DNA of 18,538 nt from Deferribacteres bacterium (lineage in GTDB: Bacteria > Nitrospirota > Thermodesulfovibrionia > UBA6902). Under the pieces are notes generated by a model. The model saw only the letters and a program-made list of their open reading frames with translations. It did no database searches and was not told the DNA's origin. The first letter of the stretch is position 1, and each line of letters opens with the position of its first letter. Where the stretch lies: NCBI GenBank assembly GCA_030598625.1, contig JAUVPO010000007.1, forward strand, positions 1-18,538, written 5' to 3'. A program made the position numbers and the translations under genes. This document shows, one piece after another, positions 1 through 7,047 of this stretch.

Positions 1-1076
1 TCCGTTACCGTGCCTTTATATTCGATAATAATTTCCTCTATGCCCCCGTCAAATTTCTGGGAAATAAAACCGCCGAGTCTCTCGGCAAGATTTATATATG
101 GATTGAGAACAGGCAGTGCATCTGCTGATACAGATGGGAAATTTACGGCATTTCGTATTGTCCCGTATAACAGATAGTCAACTATCTGATTTGAAACGGC
201 AACGGCCACATTTTCCTGGGCATCGGCAGTAGACGCGCCCAGATGCGGAGTACAGATAAAATTATCAAGGCCGAGAAGGGGAGAATCGCCGGGCGGTTCT
301 TTTTCAAAGACATCTAATGCCGCAGAAGCAACCCTGCCTGATTTAAGCGCCTTATAAAGCGCCTCTTCATCAACGACCCCTCCTCTTGAAGCGTTTATTA
401 TCCTGACGCCCTTTTTCATCTTCGCAATGTTCGCGTCACTAATTAAATTTTTCGTCTCGTTTGTCAGGGGGATATGATTTGTAATGAAATCTGACTCCTT
501 AAAGAGTTTGTTAAGGTCCACCACCCTTACACCCAGGGTCTTTGCCTTCTCTTCGCTGAGATACGGGTCATACGTTATTACGTTCATTCCCATGCCCTGC
601 GCCGTTTTCGCGACATGGGAGCCTATGTTGCCAAGCCCTATAATTCCAATGGTTTTATTGTATAACTCTATGCCCGTAAACTTTTTCTTTTCCCACTTGC
701 CCTGTTTCATTGATGCTGTTGCCTGCGGTATCTGTCTTGCCATGGAAAGAAGCAGCGCCACCGTATGCTCGGCAGTTGTTACTGTATTTCCACCGGGCGT
801 ATTCATAACGACTATACCGCGTTTTGTAGCCGCAATTTTATCAACATTATCAAGGCCCGAACCAGCCCTGCCGATAACCTTTAACTTATCGGCGGCTTTA
901 ACGATATCATCCGTCACCTTTGTAGCGCTTCTTATGACAAGCGCGTCATATTTTCCAATCTCTTTTTTAAGTTCCCCAGGTGTAAGACCGGGCTTAAAAT
1001 CCACTTTGAGTCCGGCTTTTTCAAGTATGTTAATGCCCTTTGGTGATATATTGTCACTTACAAGTACTTTCATCAT
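1..1076 (-). CDS. serA: D-3-phosphoglycerate dehydrogenase, 3' end cut by window edge
   Basis: SerA oxidises 3-phosphoglycerate to 3-phosphohydroxypyruvate with NAD+, the first step of serine synthesis in the cytoplasm. The frame is open from an ATG at 1076 to the left edge, giving 358 residues. Visible landmarks are the Rossmann motif GLGNIG at residues 147-152, the catalytic arginine R231 in NASRGG, E260 in DVFEKEP and the catalytic H278 in TPHLG. After about residue 305 the chain continues into NAVNFPSVSADALPVL, the linker typical of the long SerA form (about 525 residues) with an ASB domain and a C-terminal ACT domain. Those domains should lie outside the window. Two adjacent ATGs (1076 and 1073) follow the Shine-Dalgarno-like AGCAGG; the second is slightly better spaced. 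The gene lies 77 bases downstream of serC on the same strand, consistent with a serC-serA operon. Confidence 0.95.
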   Translation of the reverse strand, partial: MMKVLVSDNISPKGINILEKAGLKVDFKPGLTPGELKKEIGKYDALVIRSATKVTDDIVKAADKLKVIGRAGSGLDNVDKIAATKRGIVVMNTPGGNTVTTAEHTVALLLSMARQIPQATASMKQGKWEKKKFTGIELYNKTIGIIGLGNIGSHVAKTAQGMGMNVITYDPYLSEEKAKTLGVRVVDLNKLFKESDFITNHIPLTNETKNLISDANIAKMKKGVRIINASRGGVVDEEALYKALKSGRVASAALDVFEKEPPGDSPLLGLDNFICTPHLGASTADAQENVAVAVSNQIVDYLLYGTIRNAVNFPSVSADALPVLNPYINLAERLGGFISQKFDGGIEEIIIEYKGTVT

Positions 1077-1128
1077 TACCTGCTCTATTTATTATTTAAA
1101 TTGACCGTGTTTTATTAAAAAGGACTGA

Positions 1129-1144
1129 TTAGCGTCTGTTTATA
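1129..1144 (+). repeat. Solo copy of the MITE terminal repeat
   Basis: TTAGCGTCTGTTTATA in the serC-serA gap matches the right terminal repeat of the palindromic element at 10755-10881 at 15 of 16 positions (read on the minus strand there). GTCAATT follows shortly after in both places. No opposite end is visible nearby, so this looks like an end fragment or a remnant. Confidence is limited by the short length. Confidence 0.4.
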
Positions 1145-1153
1145 TGTCAATTA

Positions 1154-2236
1154 TTAACCATTCTTTTTTTCAAAGTCTTCCATAAATGTAATTAATGCAT
1201 CTACCCCTTCTTCCGGCATGGCATTGTAAATGCTTGCCCGCATGCCTCCCACACTACGATGGCCCTTAAGCGTTACAAGACCTGTCTCTTTTGCCTCTTC
1301 AAGGAATTTTGCGTCAAGTGACGGCGTTACCAGCGTAAAAGGTACATTCATCCAGGAACGGCAGCCGGCGCTTACGGGATTATTATAAAAATCGGAATTA
1401 TTGATTGCCGCGTAGAGCTTGTCCGACTTCCGCCTGTTGATATCAGCCATTGCCTTCAGGCCTCCCTTTCTCTTGATCCACTCAAAAACGAGTCCGGCAA
1501 TATACCAGCTATATGTAGGCGGTGTGTTATACATGGACCCGGCTTTTGCATGTGTCGCATAGCTGAACATTGTAGGCGTCCCCGCAATTTCCTTACCTAT
1601 CAGATCTTTTCTCACAATCACTACGGTCAAACCTGCCGGTCCAATATTCTTCTGCGCACCGGCGTATATAATTCCAAATTTTGATACATCTATAGGACGA
1701 GAGAGTATGCTCGAAGACATATCCGCAATTAATGGTACATTTCCCACTTCCGGAATGGCATGGAACTCAACTCCACCTATTGTTTCATTAGGAGTATAAT
1801 GGACATATGCGGCATGTGGGTTAAGAGACCATCCCGATTTCGGTGGGACTGACGTAAAATTGTCCGGCTCACTGCTTGCGACCACATTTACTTTACAGAA
1901 ACGTCCTGCTTCGGCAATTGCCTTCTTTGACCAGGATCCCGTATTAACGTAGTCAGCTGTGTCCCTGTCTCTTAGCAGATTCATCGGTACCATTGCGAAC
2001 TGGCTTGATGCCCCTCCCTGCAGAAACAGCACATAATAATTATCCGGGATCTCCATTATCTCCCGGAGATCCGACTCAGCTTTCTCTGAAATGGAGATAA
2101 ATCCTTTACTCCTGTGGCTCATCTCCATCACGGACATGCCACTGCTATGCCAGTCAACAAGCTCAGAGGCAGCTTGTTCCAATACTTCCGCAGGAAGCAT
2201 TGCCGGTCCCGCACTGAAATTATATATCTGTGACAT
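1154..2236 (-). CDS. serC: Phosphoserine aminotransferase
   Basis: SerC is a class V, PLP-dependent aminotransferase. It converts 3-phosphohydroxypyruvate plus glutamate to phosphoserine and 2-oxoglutarate, the second step of serine synthesis. The 360-residue length is normal for the family. The N-terminus YNFSAGPAMLP is diagnostic, GGASSQF at residues 74-80 is the phosphate and cofactor pocket, and the PLP-binding lysine is K196 in GAQKNIGPAG. The C-terminal GHRSVGGMRASIYNAM segment supplies substrate-binding residues. The ATG at 2236 is preceded by AGAGAGA seven bases upstream, a good ribosome site. An overlapping out-of-frame ATG at 2240 is ignored. It is the upstream gene of the serC-serA pair. 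In some bacteria SerC also serves pyridoxine synthesis (4-phosphohydroxythreonine), which cannot be judged here. Confidence 0.97.
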   Translation of the reverse strand: MSQIYNFSAGPAMLPAEVLEQAASELVDWHSSGMSVMEMSHRSKGFISISEKAESDLREIMEIPDNYYVLFLQGGASSQFAMVPMNLLRDRDTADYVNTGSWSKKAIAEAGRFCKVNVVASSEPDNFTSVPPKSGWSLNPHAAYVHYTPNETIGGVEFHAIPEVGNVPLIADMSSSILSRPIDVSKFGIIYAGAQKNIGPAGLTVVIVRKDLIGKEIAGTPTMFSYATHAKAGSMYNTPPTYSWYIAGLVFEWIKRKGGLKAMADINRRKSDKLYAAINNSDFYNNPVSAGCRSWMNVPFTLVTPSLDAKFLEEAKETGLVTLKGHRSVGGMRASIYNAMPEEGVDALITFMEDFEKKNG

Positions 2237-2265
2237 TCATTAATCTCTCTTCTTTTTTCTAATTC

Positions 2266-2282
2266 CTTGAATAAAATTCAAG
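2266..2282. repeat. Short inverted repeat upstream of serC
   Basis: CTTGAAT and ATTCAAG form a perfect 7-base inverted repeat with a 3-base loop (AAA). It sits about 30 bases upstream of the serC start codon. It could be an operator half-site pair or a weak leader hairpin for the serC-serA transcript, but nothing else supports a function. Confidence 0.3.
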
Positions 2283-2379
2283 AATATTTTCTTTATAACC
2301 AGCTAATCCCTTTTACTACGGATTCCGGCCAACTGTGAATATTCCGTGGAACGATGGTGAATAATTTTTAATGGATTTT

Positions 2380-2669
2380 TCGTCAACAAACCCGGACAAA
2401 TTTTCAATATCCACATGCTTATAAATATCTTTTCAACATATCCTTAACCCGTTCAACGATATATGTAGCAATCCATTAAGGGGTTTTTTCTAAAGTTTTC
2501 AACAGGTATCTCCGATAGTCTCCGGCATGTAAAAAGCAACCTTATCAACTTTGAAGCGTATCATTTCAACTATTATTTGTCAAGGTTAATATTATATTTT
2601 TCAACAAACTATTAACCTTAAATTTCCTTTTAATTTTAAACTATTATCTCCTAATTAACAATTTCAACA
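2380..2669 (+). repeat. Cluster of DnaA-box-like 9-mers, all in the same orientation
   Basis: Three exact copies of TTTTCAACA lie at 2430-2438, 2496-2504 and 2598-2606. Near copies are TCGTCAACA (2380-2388), CGTTCAACG (2450-2458), TTATCAACT (2542-2550), ATTTCAACT (2563-2571) and ATTTCAACA (2661-2669). ATATCCACA at 2407-2415 differs from the E. coli DnaA box TTATCCACA only at the first base. TTTTCAACA fits the relaxed consensus TTWTNCACA except at position 6. All read in the same direction. Identification as DnaA boxes is by resemblance only. Confidence 0.4.
2582..2619. repeat. Perfect 10-base inverted repeat framing a TTTTCAACA box
   Basis: AAGGTTAATA (2582-2591) and TATTAACCTT (2610-2619) are exact reverse complements. 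The 18-base loop contains one of the exact TTTTCAACA copies. It is not followed by a T-run and lies over 120 bases from the end of maf, so it does not look like a terminator. A symmetric protein site or an extruded hairpin in the origin-like spacer are possible. Confidence 0.5.
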
Positions 2670-2688
2670 AGCTTATTACTTCTTCTAT

Positions 2689-2704
2689 TATTTATATATA
2701 AATA
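2689..2704. repeat. 16-base AT-only palindrome
   Basis: TATTTATATATAAATA is perfectly self-complementary and consists only of A and T. It lies at the maf-proximal end of the spacer, beyond the last 9-mer, where an easily melted duplex-unwinding element would be expected in an origin. Long AT palindromes can also arise by chance in sequence this AT-rich. Confidence 0.35.
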
Positions 2705-2744
2705 TATTATAGAAACATCATTGAAACACTTATAATGATTCTTG

Positions 2745-3335
2745 TTAATTTAAGACATGAACCCCGAACTTCTTAAGACTTTTAGTAAGTGCGCTCAAAG
2801 GAAGCCCCATTACATTAAAAAAATCTCCATCTATCTTTTCGATTAAAATTGCGCCAAGCCCCTGAACTGCATATGAGCCTGCCTTTCCCATCGGTTCTTT
2901 TGATCCAACATATGCTTTTATCTCTTTTTTAGTATTTCTTTTAAAATACACAGTGGTTTCTACAGATCTTGATAAAACTTTGTCCCTACGAGTATCAATA
3001 ATAGTAAACCCCGTAATAACAGAATGTTTTTTTCCGTTTAGCATTTCTATCATCTTTTCGGCTTCCTTATTACTATGAGGTTTTCCAAGAAGCCTGTTTT
3101 TGAATACAATAAAAGTATCTGCTGCTATGATTATCGAGTTTTTGTATTTACGTGAAACAGTCTCTGCCTTTTTGCGCGACAGGAATCTTGCAAGTTTACG
3201 GGGCGTTAAAGACAGATCAAGATTTTCTTTATAATCACTTGCACAGACAATAAACTCAAGACCTGTTATTTCCAGTATCTCCTTTCTCCGTGGAGACGCT
3301 GATGCAAGTATTATCTTTTTCATAGCAAATATCAT
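2745..3335 (-). CDS. maf: Maf-family nucleoside triphosphate pyrophosphatase
   Basis: Maf proteins hydrolyse non-canonical or surplus nucleoside triphosphates (dTTP/UTP in the YhdE branch) to the monophosphate and pyrophosphate in the cytoplasm, and have been linked to cell-division arrest. The 196 residues match the family size. Signatures are SASPRR at residues 12-17, AADTFIV with D73, GKP at 84-86, the LNGKKHSVITGF strand-turn and KAGSYAVQGLG at 151-161. The AADT form favours the dTTP/UTP branch, but substrate is not proven from sequence. The start at 3335 has GGAA about ten bases upstream. An internal ATG at 3323 (MKKIILASASPRR) matches the usual family N-terminus but has no visible ribosome site. 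It is transcribed divergently from the flavoprotein gene. Confidence 0.93.
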   Translation of the reverse strand: MIFAMKKIILASASPRRKEILEITGLEFIVCASDYKENLDLSLTPRKLARFLSRKKAETVSRKYKNSIIIAADTFIVFKNRLLGKPHSNKEAEKMIEMLNGKKHSVITGFTIIDTRRDKVLSRSVETTVYFKRNTKKEIKAYVGSKEPMGKAGSYAVQGLGAILIEKIDGDFFNVMGLPLSALTKSLKKFGVHVLN

Positions 3336-3393
3336 AATTCATTTCCAAAAGAAAAAATGTTCCAGGTACAACGGAGCATAAGAACGGAGAACG

Positions 3394-3447
3394 ATGCAGT
3401 GTCCAAATCGGCATTTTGCATGTTATTATTCTTCAGCAAATGAATAA
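3394..3447 (+). CDS. Possible 17-residue leader ORF overlapping the flavoprotein start
   Basis: An ATG at 3394 follows CGGAG by four bases and opens a 17-codon frame (MQCPNRHFACYYSSANE) that stops at TAA 3445-3447. The stop lies just past the ATG at 3440 that best starts the flavoprotein, which itself lacks a clear ribosome site. That arrangement would allow translational coupling by termination and reinitiation. It may equally be a chance frame. The peptide resembles nothing recognised. Confidence 0.25.
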   Translation: MQCPNRHFACYYSSANE

Positions 3448-4708
3448 GTTAAAGACAGTTTCACAGGCAGAACAATATGATCTTGCAATAATTGGAGCAG
3501 GTCCCGCCGGCATGATGGCTGCAATACGCGCGTCGGAGTGCGGAGCCAATGTTATTCTTTTAGAAAAGAATCAAATGCCCGGGATAAAACTGTTAATGAC
3601 AGGCAAGGAAAGATGCAACATAACCAACGCTGAAGGCGATGTCCTGAAATTTACAGCCCATTTCGGGAAAAAAGGCAAATTCCTTTTAAGCGCTCTCCAT
3701 CGTTTTGGAATGAAAGAGACAATTGAATTTTTTCACAAGAACAAGTTGAAAACAGTGCGTGAACGGGGTGGACGAATATTTCCTGAAAGTGATAAAGCAA
3801 AAGACGTGAGGGAACTTTTTCTAAGGCTCATAAAACAACACAATATAAGCCGTATTGTTAATTGCAAGATAAAGAAAATATGTCATACGCAAAATAACAT
3901 AGAGAAAATTGTTCTTGATAAGGTTGAGATCAAGGCAAGAAATTATATCATCAGCACAGGGGGCCTTTCTTATCCGCAAACAGGCTCTACCGGTGAAGGC
4001 TATAAATGGGCAAAACAAATGGGACATACGATAATAAAACCTGAACCCGCTCTTACACCAATAATAGTAAAGGAAAAATGGGTTAAAGGTTTGGAAGGAT
4101 TAAGCCTGAAAAACGTCCGGATTTCTCTTTATCAAAACATGAAAAAGCAGGATGACCGCTTTGGCGAGGCCTTATTTACGGGATCCGGCATGAGCGGACC
4201 AATCATCCTGGATATGAGCAAGACTATAGGAAAATTACTCGCTAAGGGGCAGGCAGAGTTGTTCATTGATTTTAAAGCGGCCCTTGACTTCAATATACTG
4301 GATAAAAGAATCCTGCGGGATTTGGAAAAATACAGCAATAGGTCAATAAAAAATATACTTTCCGGGTTGATCCCTAAAAAATTGATCTCTGTATTTCTTG
4401 AACTGGCAAAGATAGACCCTGAAAAAAAAGGCCACTCCGTAACAAAAGATGAACGCAAAAAACTGCGACTGCTCTTAAAACAATTCCCCGTAACAATAAA
4501 AAGTCTGTTAGGATTCAGCAAGGCAATAATCACCACCGGAGGCGTAACCTTAAAAGAGGTCAACCCGAAAACCATGGGGTCAAGAATAATAAACAATCTG
4601 TACTTTGCCGGGGAGATACTGGACCTTGATGGTCCTACAGGAGGATATAATCTGCAAGTCTGCTGGAGCACAGGATACCTTGCCGGAGAAAACGCGGCAA
4701 AAAATTAA
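3440..4708 (+). CDS. BaiN/HI0933-like FAD-dependent oxidoreductase
   Basis: This flavoprotein belongs to the HI0933/BaiN family, often annotated as aminoacetone oxidase family FAD-binding enzyme. The physiological substrate is unknown for most members. From the ATG at 3440 it has 422 residues. The FAD dinucleotide motif GAGPAG is at residues 19-24. Family landmarks are GKERCNITN near residue 58, TGGLSYPQTGSTGEGY mid-chain, TGSGMSGPIILDMS, and the C-terminal GPTGGYNLQVCWSTGYLAGE that closes the FAD site. A TTG at 3416 would add eight residues but has no better ribosome site. The gene ends 19 bases before the helicase and may head a three-gene transcript with it and the PilZ protein. Its AT-rich codon use contrasts with the helicase. 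Confidence 0.9.
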   Translation: MNKLKTVSQAEQYDLAIIGAGPAGMMAAIRASECGANVILLEKNQMPGIKLLMTGKERCNITNAEGDVLKFTAHFGKKGKFLLSALHRFGMKETIEFFHKNKLKTVRERGGRIFPESDKAKDVRELFLRLIKQHNISRIVNCKIKKICHTQNNIEKIVLDKVEIKARNYIISTGGLSYPQTGSTGEGYKWAKQMGHTIIKPEPALTPIIVKEKWVKGLEGLSLKNVRISLYQNMKKQDDRFGEALFTGSGMSGPIILDMSKTIGKLLAKGQAELFIDFKAALDFNILDKRILRDLEKYSNRSIKNILSGLIPKKLISVFLELAKIDPEKKGHSVTKDERKKLRLLLKQFPVTIKSLLGFSKAIITTGGVTLKEVNPKTMGSRIINNLYFAGEILDLDGPTGGYNLQVCWSTGYLAGENAAKN

Positions 4709-4727
4709 ATAATGTATAGTAGATGAA

Positions 4728-6110
4728 GTGAAATTTGAAGAACTGCATATCCCTGACAAGGTGATCGAAGGAATCAGGTCCGCGGGATTTAATGAGTGCA
4801 CCCCGGTACAGGCCCGGACCATTCCGGAAGCGTTGCAAGGCAAGGACATAGCTGCCCAGGCACAAACAGGCACCGGCAAGACCGCTGCCTTCCTGATCGC
4901 GATATTCTCACGCATGCTGGCGTTGCGTGCACCGGGACAGGGCCCGTCACCCCGCACACTTATTATTGCCCCGACGAGGGAGCTTGTAGTACAGATAAAT
5001 GCCGAGGCGAAATTGCTGGGCCGTGCTACCGGCTTCAGGATCGTCCCCGTATTCGGCGGCATCGACTACCTGAAGCAGCGCGAGGAAATTGCAAGTGGAG
5101 TGGATGTACTTATAGGCACGCCCGGCCGTCTTATCGATTATCTAAAGCAGAAGGTCTATAGCCTGAAAAAGACCCAGTTCCTCGTGATTGACGAGGCTGA
5201 CCGTCTGTTCGACATGGGCTTTATCAGCGACCTCCGCTTCCTGCTGAGAAGAATGTCTCCTTACGATAAACGACAGTCAATGCTTTTTTCCGCAACACTT
5301 TCCAACCGTGTGCTTGAACTTTGCTATGAACACATGAATATGCCGGAACGATTCATTATGACACCTGAGAATGTCACGGTTGAAAAGATCGAGCAGGAGA
5401 TCTATCATGTCGGCAAGGTCGAGAAGTTCGGCCTTCTCCTTGGAATTATCAGGGGTGAACCTGCCGGCCGCTACCTTATCTTTTGTAATACCAAAGCCGA
5501 AGTCAACCGGATAGAGGCATTACTTAACGCCAATGGTTTGGCAGCAGCAGCTATCACCGGGGACCTTTACCAGAGTAAACGGATGAAGGTTCTCTCCCGG
5601 TTCAAGGAGGGTACCTTACCAATCCTTGTGGCGACGGATGTGGCCAGCCGGGGACTCCATATAGATGGGGTAACGCATGTAATCAACTATGACCTTCCCC
5701 AGGATCCTGAGGACTATGTGCACCGGATCGGCAGGACCGCCCGCGCCGGCGCCGATGGGAAGGCCGTCAGTCTTGCATGCGAGGTTTATGTCCATTCCCT
5801 GCCTGACGTCGAAACATATATCAGGCAGAAGATACCGGTCATGCAGCTGACAGAAGAAATGATTGTTACCGGTTATCGCAGGAAGTCGTTGCGCACCGGA
5901 AAAAAGGGTGTTGCCCCGAAAAGCGGCGCAAGAGGACAGAGGCAAGATGGAAAGGAATGTAAACAGCAGCTCCGAAGAGAAAAACATTCGCGAACAGGTC
6001 CCTCTCCACGTAGATCCGAAAGTGCAAAGAGCGGTGCCCAGGGGAGAAATAAACCCATTAAAAAACGGTCTGAATACCATAAACCTGCAAAGGGAAAAAA
6101 GGGGGAATAA
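4728..6110 (+). CDS. DEAD-box RNA helicase, RhlB-like
   Basis: This is an ATP-dependent RNA helicase of 460 residues. Motifs in order: Q motif around residues 21-28 (F21, Q28), motif I AQTGTGKT 45-52, Ia PTREL 82-86, TPGR 131-134, DEAD 155-158, SAT 188-190, V ATDVASRG 302-309 and VI HRIGRTAR 332-339. The stretch after motif VI (SLACEVYVHSLPDVETYI) closely resembles the same segment of RhlB, which works with the RNA degradosome. A basic, low-complexity tail from about residue 383 is suited to RNA binding. The start is GTG; an in-frame stop at 4710-4712 leaves no other common start upstream. Sampled 60-base lines are 48-70% G+C, against about 30% in the preceding gene, hinting at acquisition from another genome. 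RhlB assignment is by resemblance, so no symbol is given. Confidence 0.93.
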   Translation: MKFEELHIPDKVIEGIRSAGFNECTPVQARTIPEALQGKDIAAQAQTGTGKTAAFLIAIFSRMLALRAPGQGPSPRTLIIAPTRELVVQINAEAKLLGRATGFRIVPVFGGIDYLKQREEIASGVDVLIGTPGRLIDYLKQKVYSLKKTQFLVIDEADRLFDMGFISDLRFLLRRMSPYDKRQSMLFSATLSNRVLELCYEHMNMPERFIMTPENVTVEKIEQEIYHVGKVEKFGLLLGIIRGEPAGRYLIFCNTKAEVNRIEALLNANGLAAAAITGDLYQSKRMKVLSRFKEGTLPILVATDVASRGLHIDGVTHVINYDLPQDPEDYVHRIGRTARAGADGKAVSLACEVYVHSLPDVETYIRQKIPVMQLTEEMIVTGYRRKSLRTGKKGVAPKSGARGQRQDGKECKQQLRREKHSRTGPSPRRSESAKSGAQGRNKPIKKRSEYHKPAKGKKGE

Positions 6111-6138
6111 TAAATTAAAATAAAAAGGAGAAAGGGAG

Positions 6139-6894
6139 TTGGAAAGCAAAAGAAAATATAAGAGATTTGATTTGTCGCATGAAGTAAAATTCAGACCTAC
6201 TTATGGAGCCATAGATTATTCAATGGGAGAAACAATAAATCTGTCATCTGAAGGGCTTGGATTGGATGCGTATGATTTCAGATTTATTTTATATGAAAAC
6301 GTAGAGATGATTATAGATGCCCCGAAAGAAGGAAACCCTGTTGCCCTGTTCGGGGATGTTATATGGAAAAAACAGATCGGGAAAAGATGCCTGGCGGGGA
6401 TTAAATTCAAAATGAAAGATAAAAGCGTGCAGGAAGGGGCAATAGAAAAGATACTTTCCCATTCGAACATACCTGTGAACATTATGTACAGTAAGGACAT
6501 GGATTATATAATTCATGAGGAAGCCAAAGGAAGCCCTGTATACAAACCGGCGTCTCCGGGGGAAGCACTTCCGAAGATGCCTAATAAATTGGGATTTATT
6601 AAACAATATTATGAGAATGGAACCAAGTGCAGGGTTACGTTCAGACTGCTGAGGGAAATGGCACAGAATACACAGAAGATCTCAATTGTAGGTGATTTTA
6701 ATAATTGGAATGTGTCTGAATCGTTTATGAACTGTCTTGAAAACGGTGACTTTGTAATAACATTGGATCTGGACAGTAAAAGAGAGTACAGGTTTAAATA
6801 TCTTATTGATGGCAATCGATGGGAAAACGATTGGTATGCTGACAAGTTTGTCCCGAATGATTATGGCTCTAAGGACTCGGTAGTAATTGTGTAA
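6139..6894 (+). CDS. PilZ domain fused to a CBM48/AMPK-type glycogen-binding domain
   Basis: The 251-residue protein has two recognisable parts. Residues 1-110 form a PilZ domain with the c-di-GMP-binding pair RxxxR (R5 to R9) and NxSxxG (N34, S36, G39) both intact, so c-di-GMP binding is expected. Residues 165-251 match the CBM48/AMPK1 carbohydrate-binding fold: GDFNNW at 185-190, FKYLIDG at 219-225, then ENDWYADKFVPNDYGSKDSVV. A linker of about 55 residues joins them. There is no signal peptide or membrane segment, so it should be cytoplasmic. The start is TTG; AAGGAG and GGGAG lie just upstream, and the first PilZ arginine is residue 5, so a later start would destroy the motif. It follows the helicase by 28 bases. 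A role coupling c-di-GMP to glycogen or another glucan is inference. Confidence 0.9.
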   Translation: MESKRKYKRFDLSHEVKFRPTYGAIDYSMGETINLSSEGLGLDAYDFRFILYENVEMIIDAPKEGNPVALFGDVIWKKQIGKRCLAGIKFKMKDKSVQEGAIEKILSHSNIPVNIMYSKDMDYIIHEEAKGSPVYKPASPGEALPKMPNKLGFIKQYYENGTKCRVTFRLLREMAQNTQKISIVGDFNNWNVSESFMNCLENGDFVITLDLDSKREYRFKYLIDGNRWENDWYADKFVPNDYGSKDSVVIV

Positions 6895-7047
6895 AGACTT
6901 TCTATCGGGATTTGCGCCGGCAGTTGAATCTATACTCGCCCTGGAAAGCTTTTGCCGATAAATAAGGGGTCTCTTTTTCTCAAGTTTTTATTGAAATGTA
7001 CCGATAGTGTCACTAATCATAAACTCCGATGAATAAGCTGGAATAAA

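Larger units (their letters stand above)
2237..2744. other. AT-rich gene-free spacer, candidate origin-like DnaA-binding region
   Basis: These 508 bases lie between the start of serC and the end of maf and hold no plausible gene. The stretch 2581-2700 has only 22 G/C in 120 bases by hand count. The spacer carries a cluster of related 9-mers (2380-2669), a hairpin enclosing one of them (2582-2619) and a 16-base AT palindrome (2689-2704). Repeated protein-binding boxes next to a very AT-rich stretch is the layout of bacterial replication origins. No dnaA, dnaN or gyrB is in the window, and the main repeated 9-mer differs from the common DnaA box at one position, so this remains an inference. 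Confidence 0.4.

Noticed and set aside
484..1104. Plus-strand 206-codon open frame
   Set aside because: It lies antisense to serA, which shows unmistakable family motifs; this frame has none.
2582..2619. Rho-independent terminator for maf
   Set aside because: The stem is AT-rich, the loop is 18 bases, there is no T-run, and it lies more than 120 bases past the stop codon.
4132..4671. Minus-strand 179-codon open frame
   Set aside because: It is antisense to the conserved C-terminal half of the flavoprotein.
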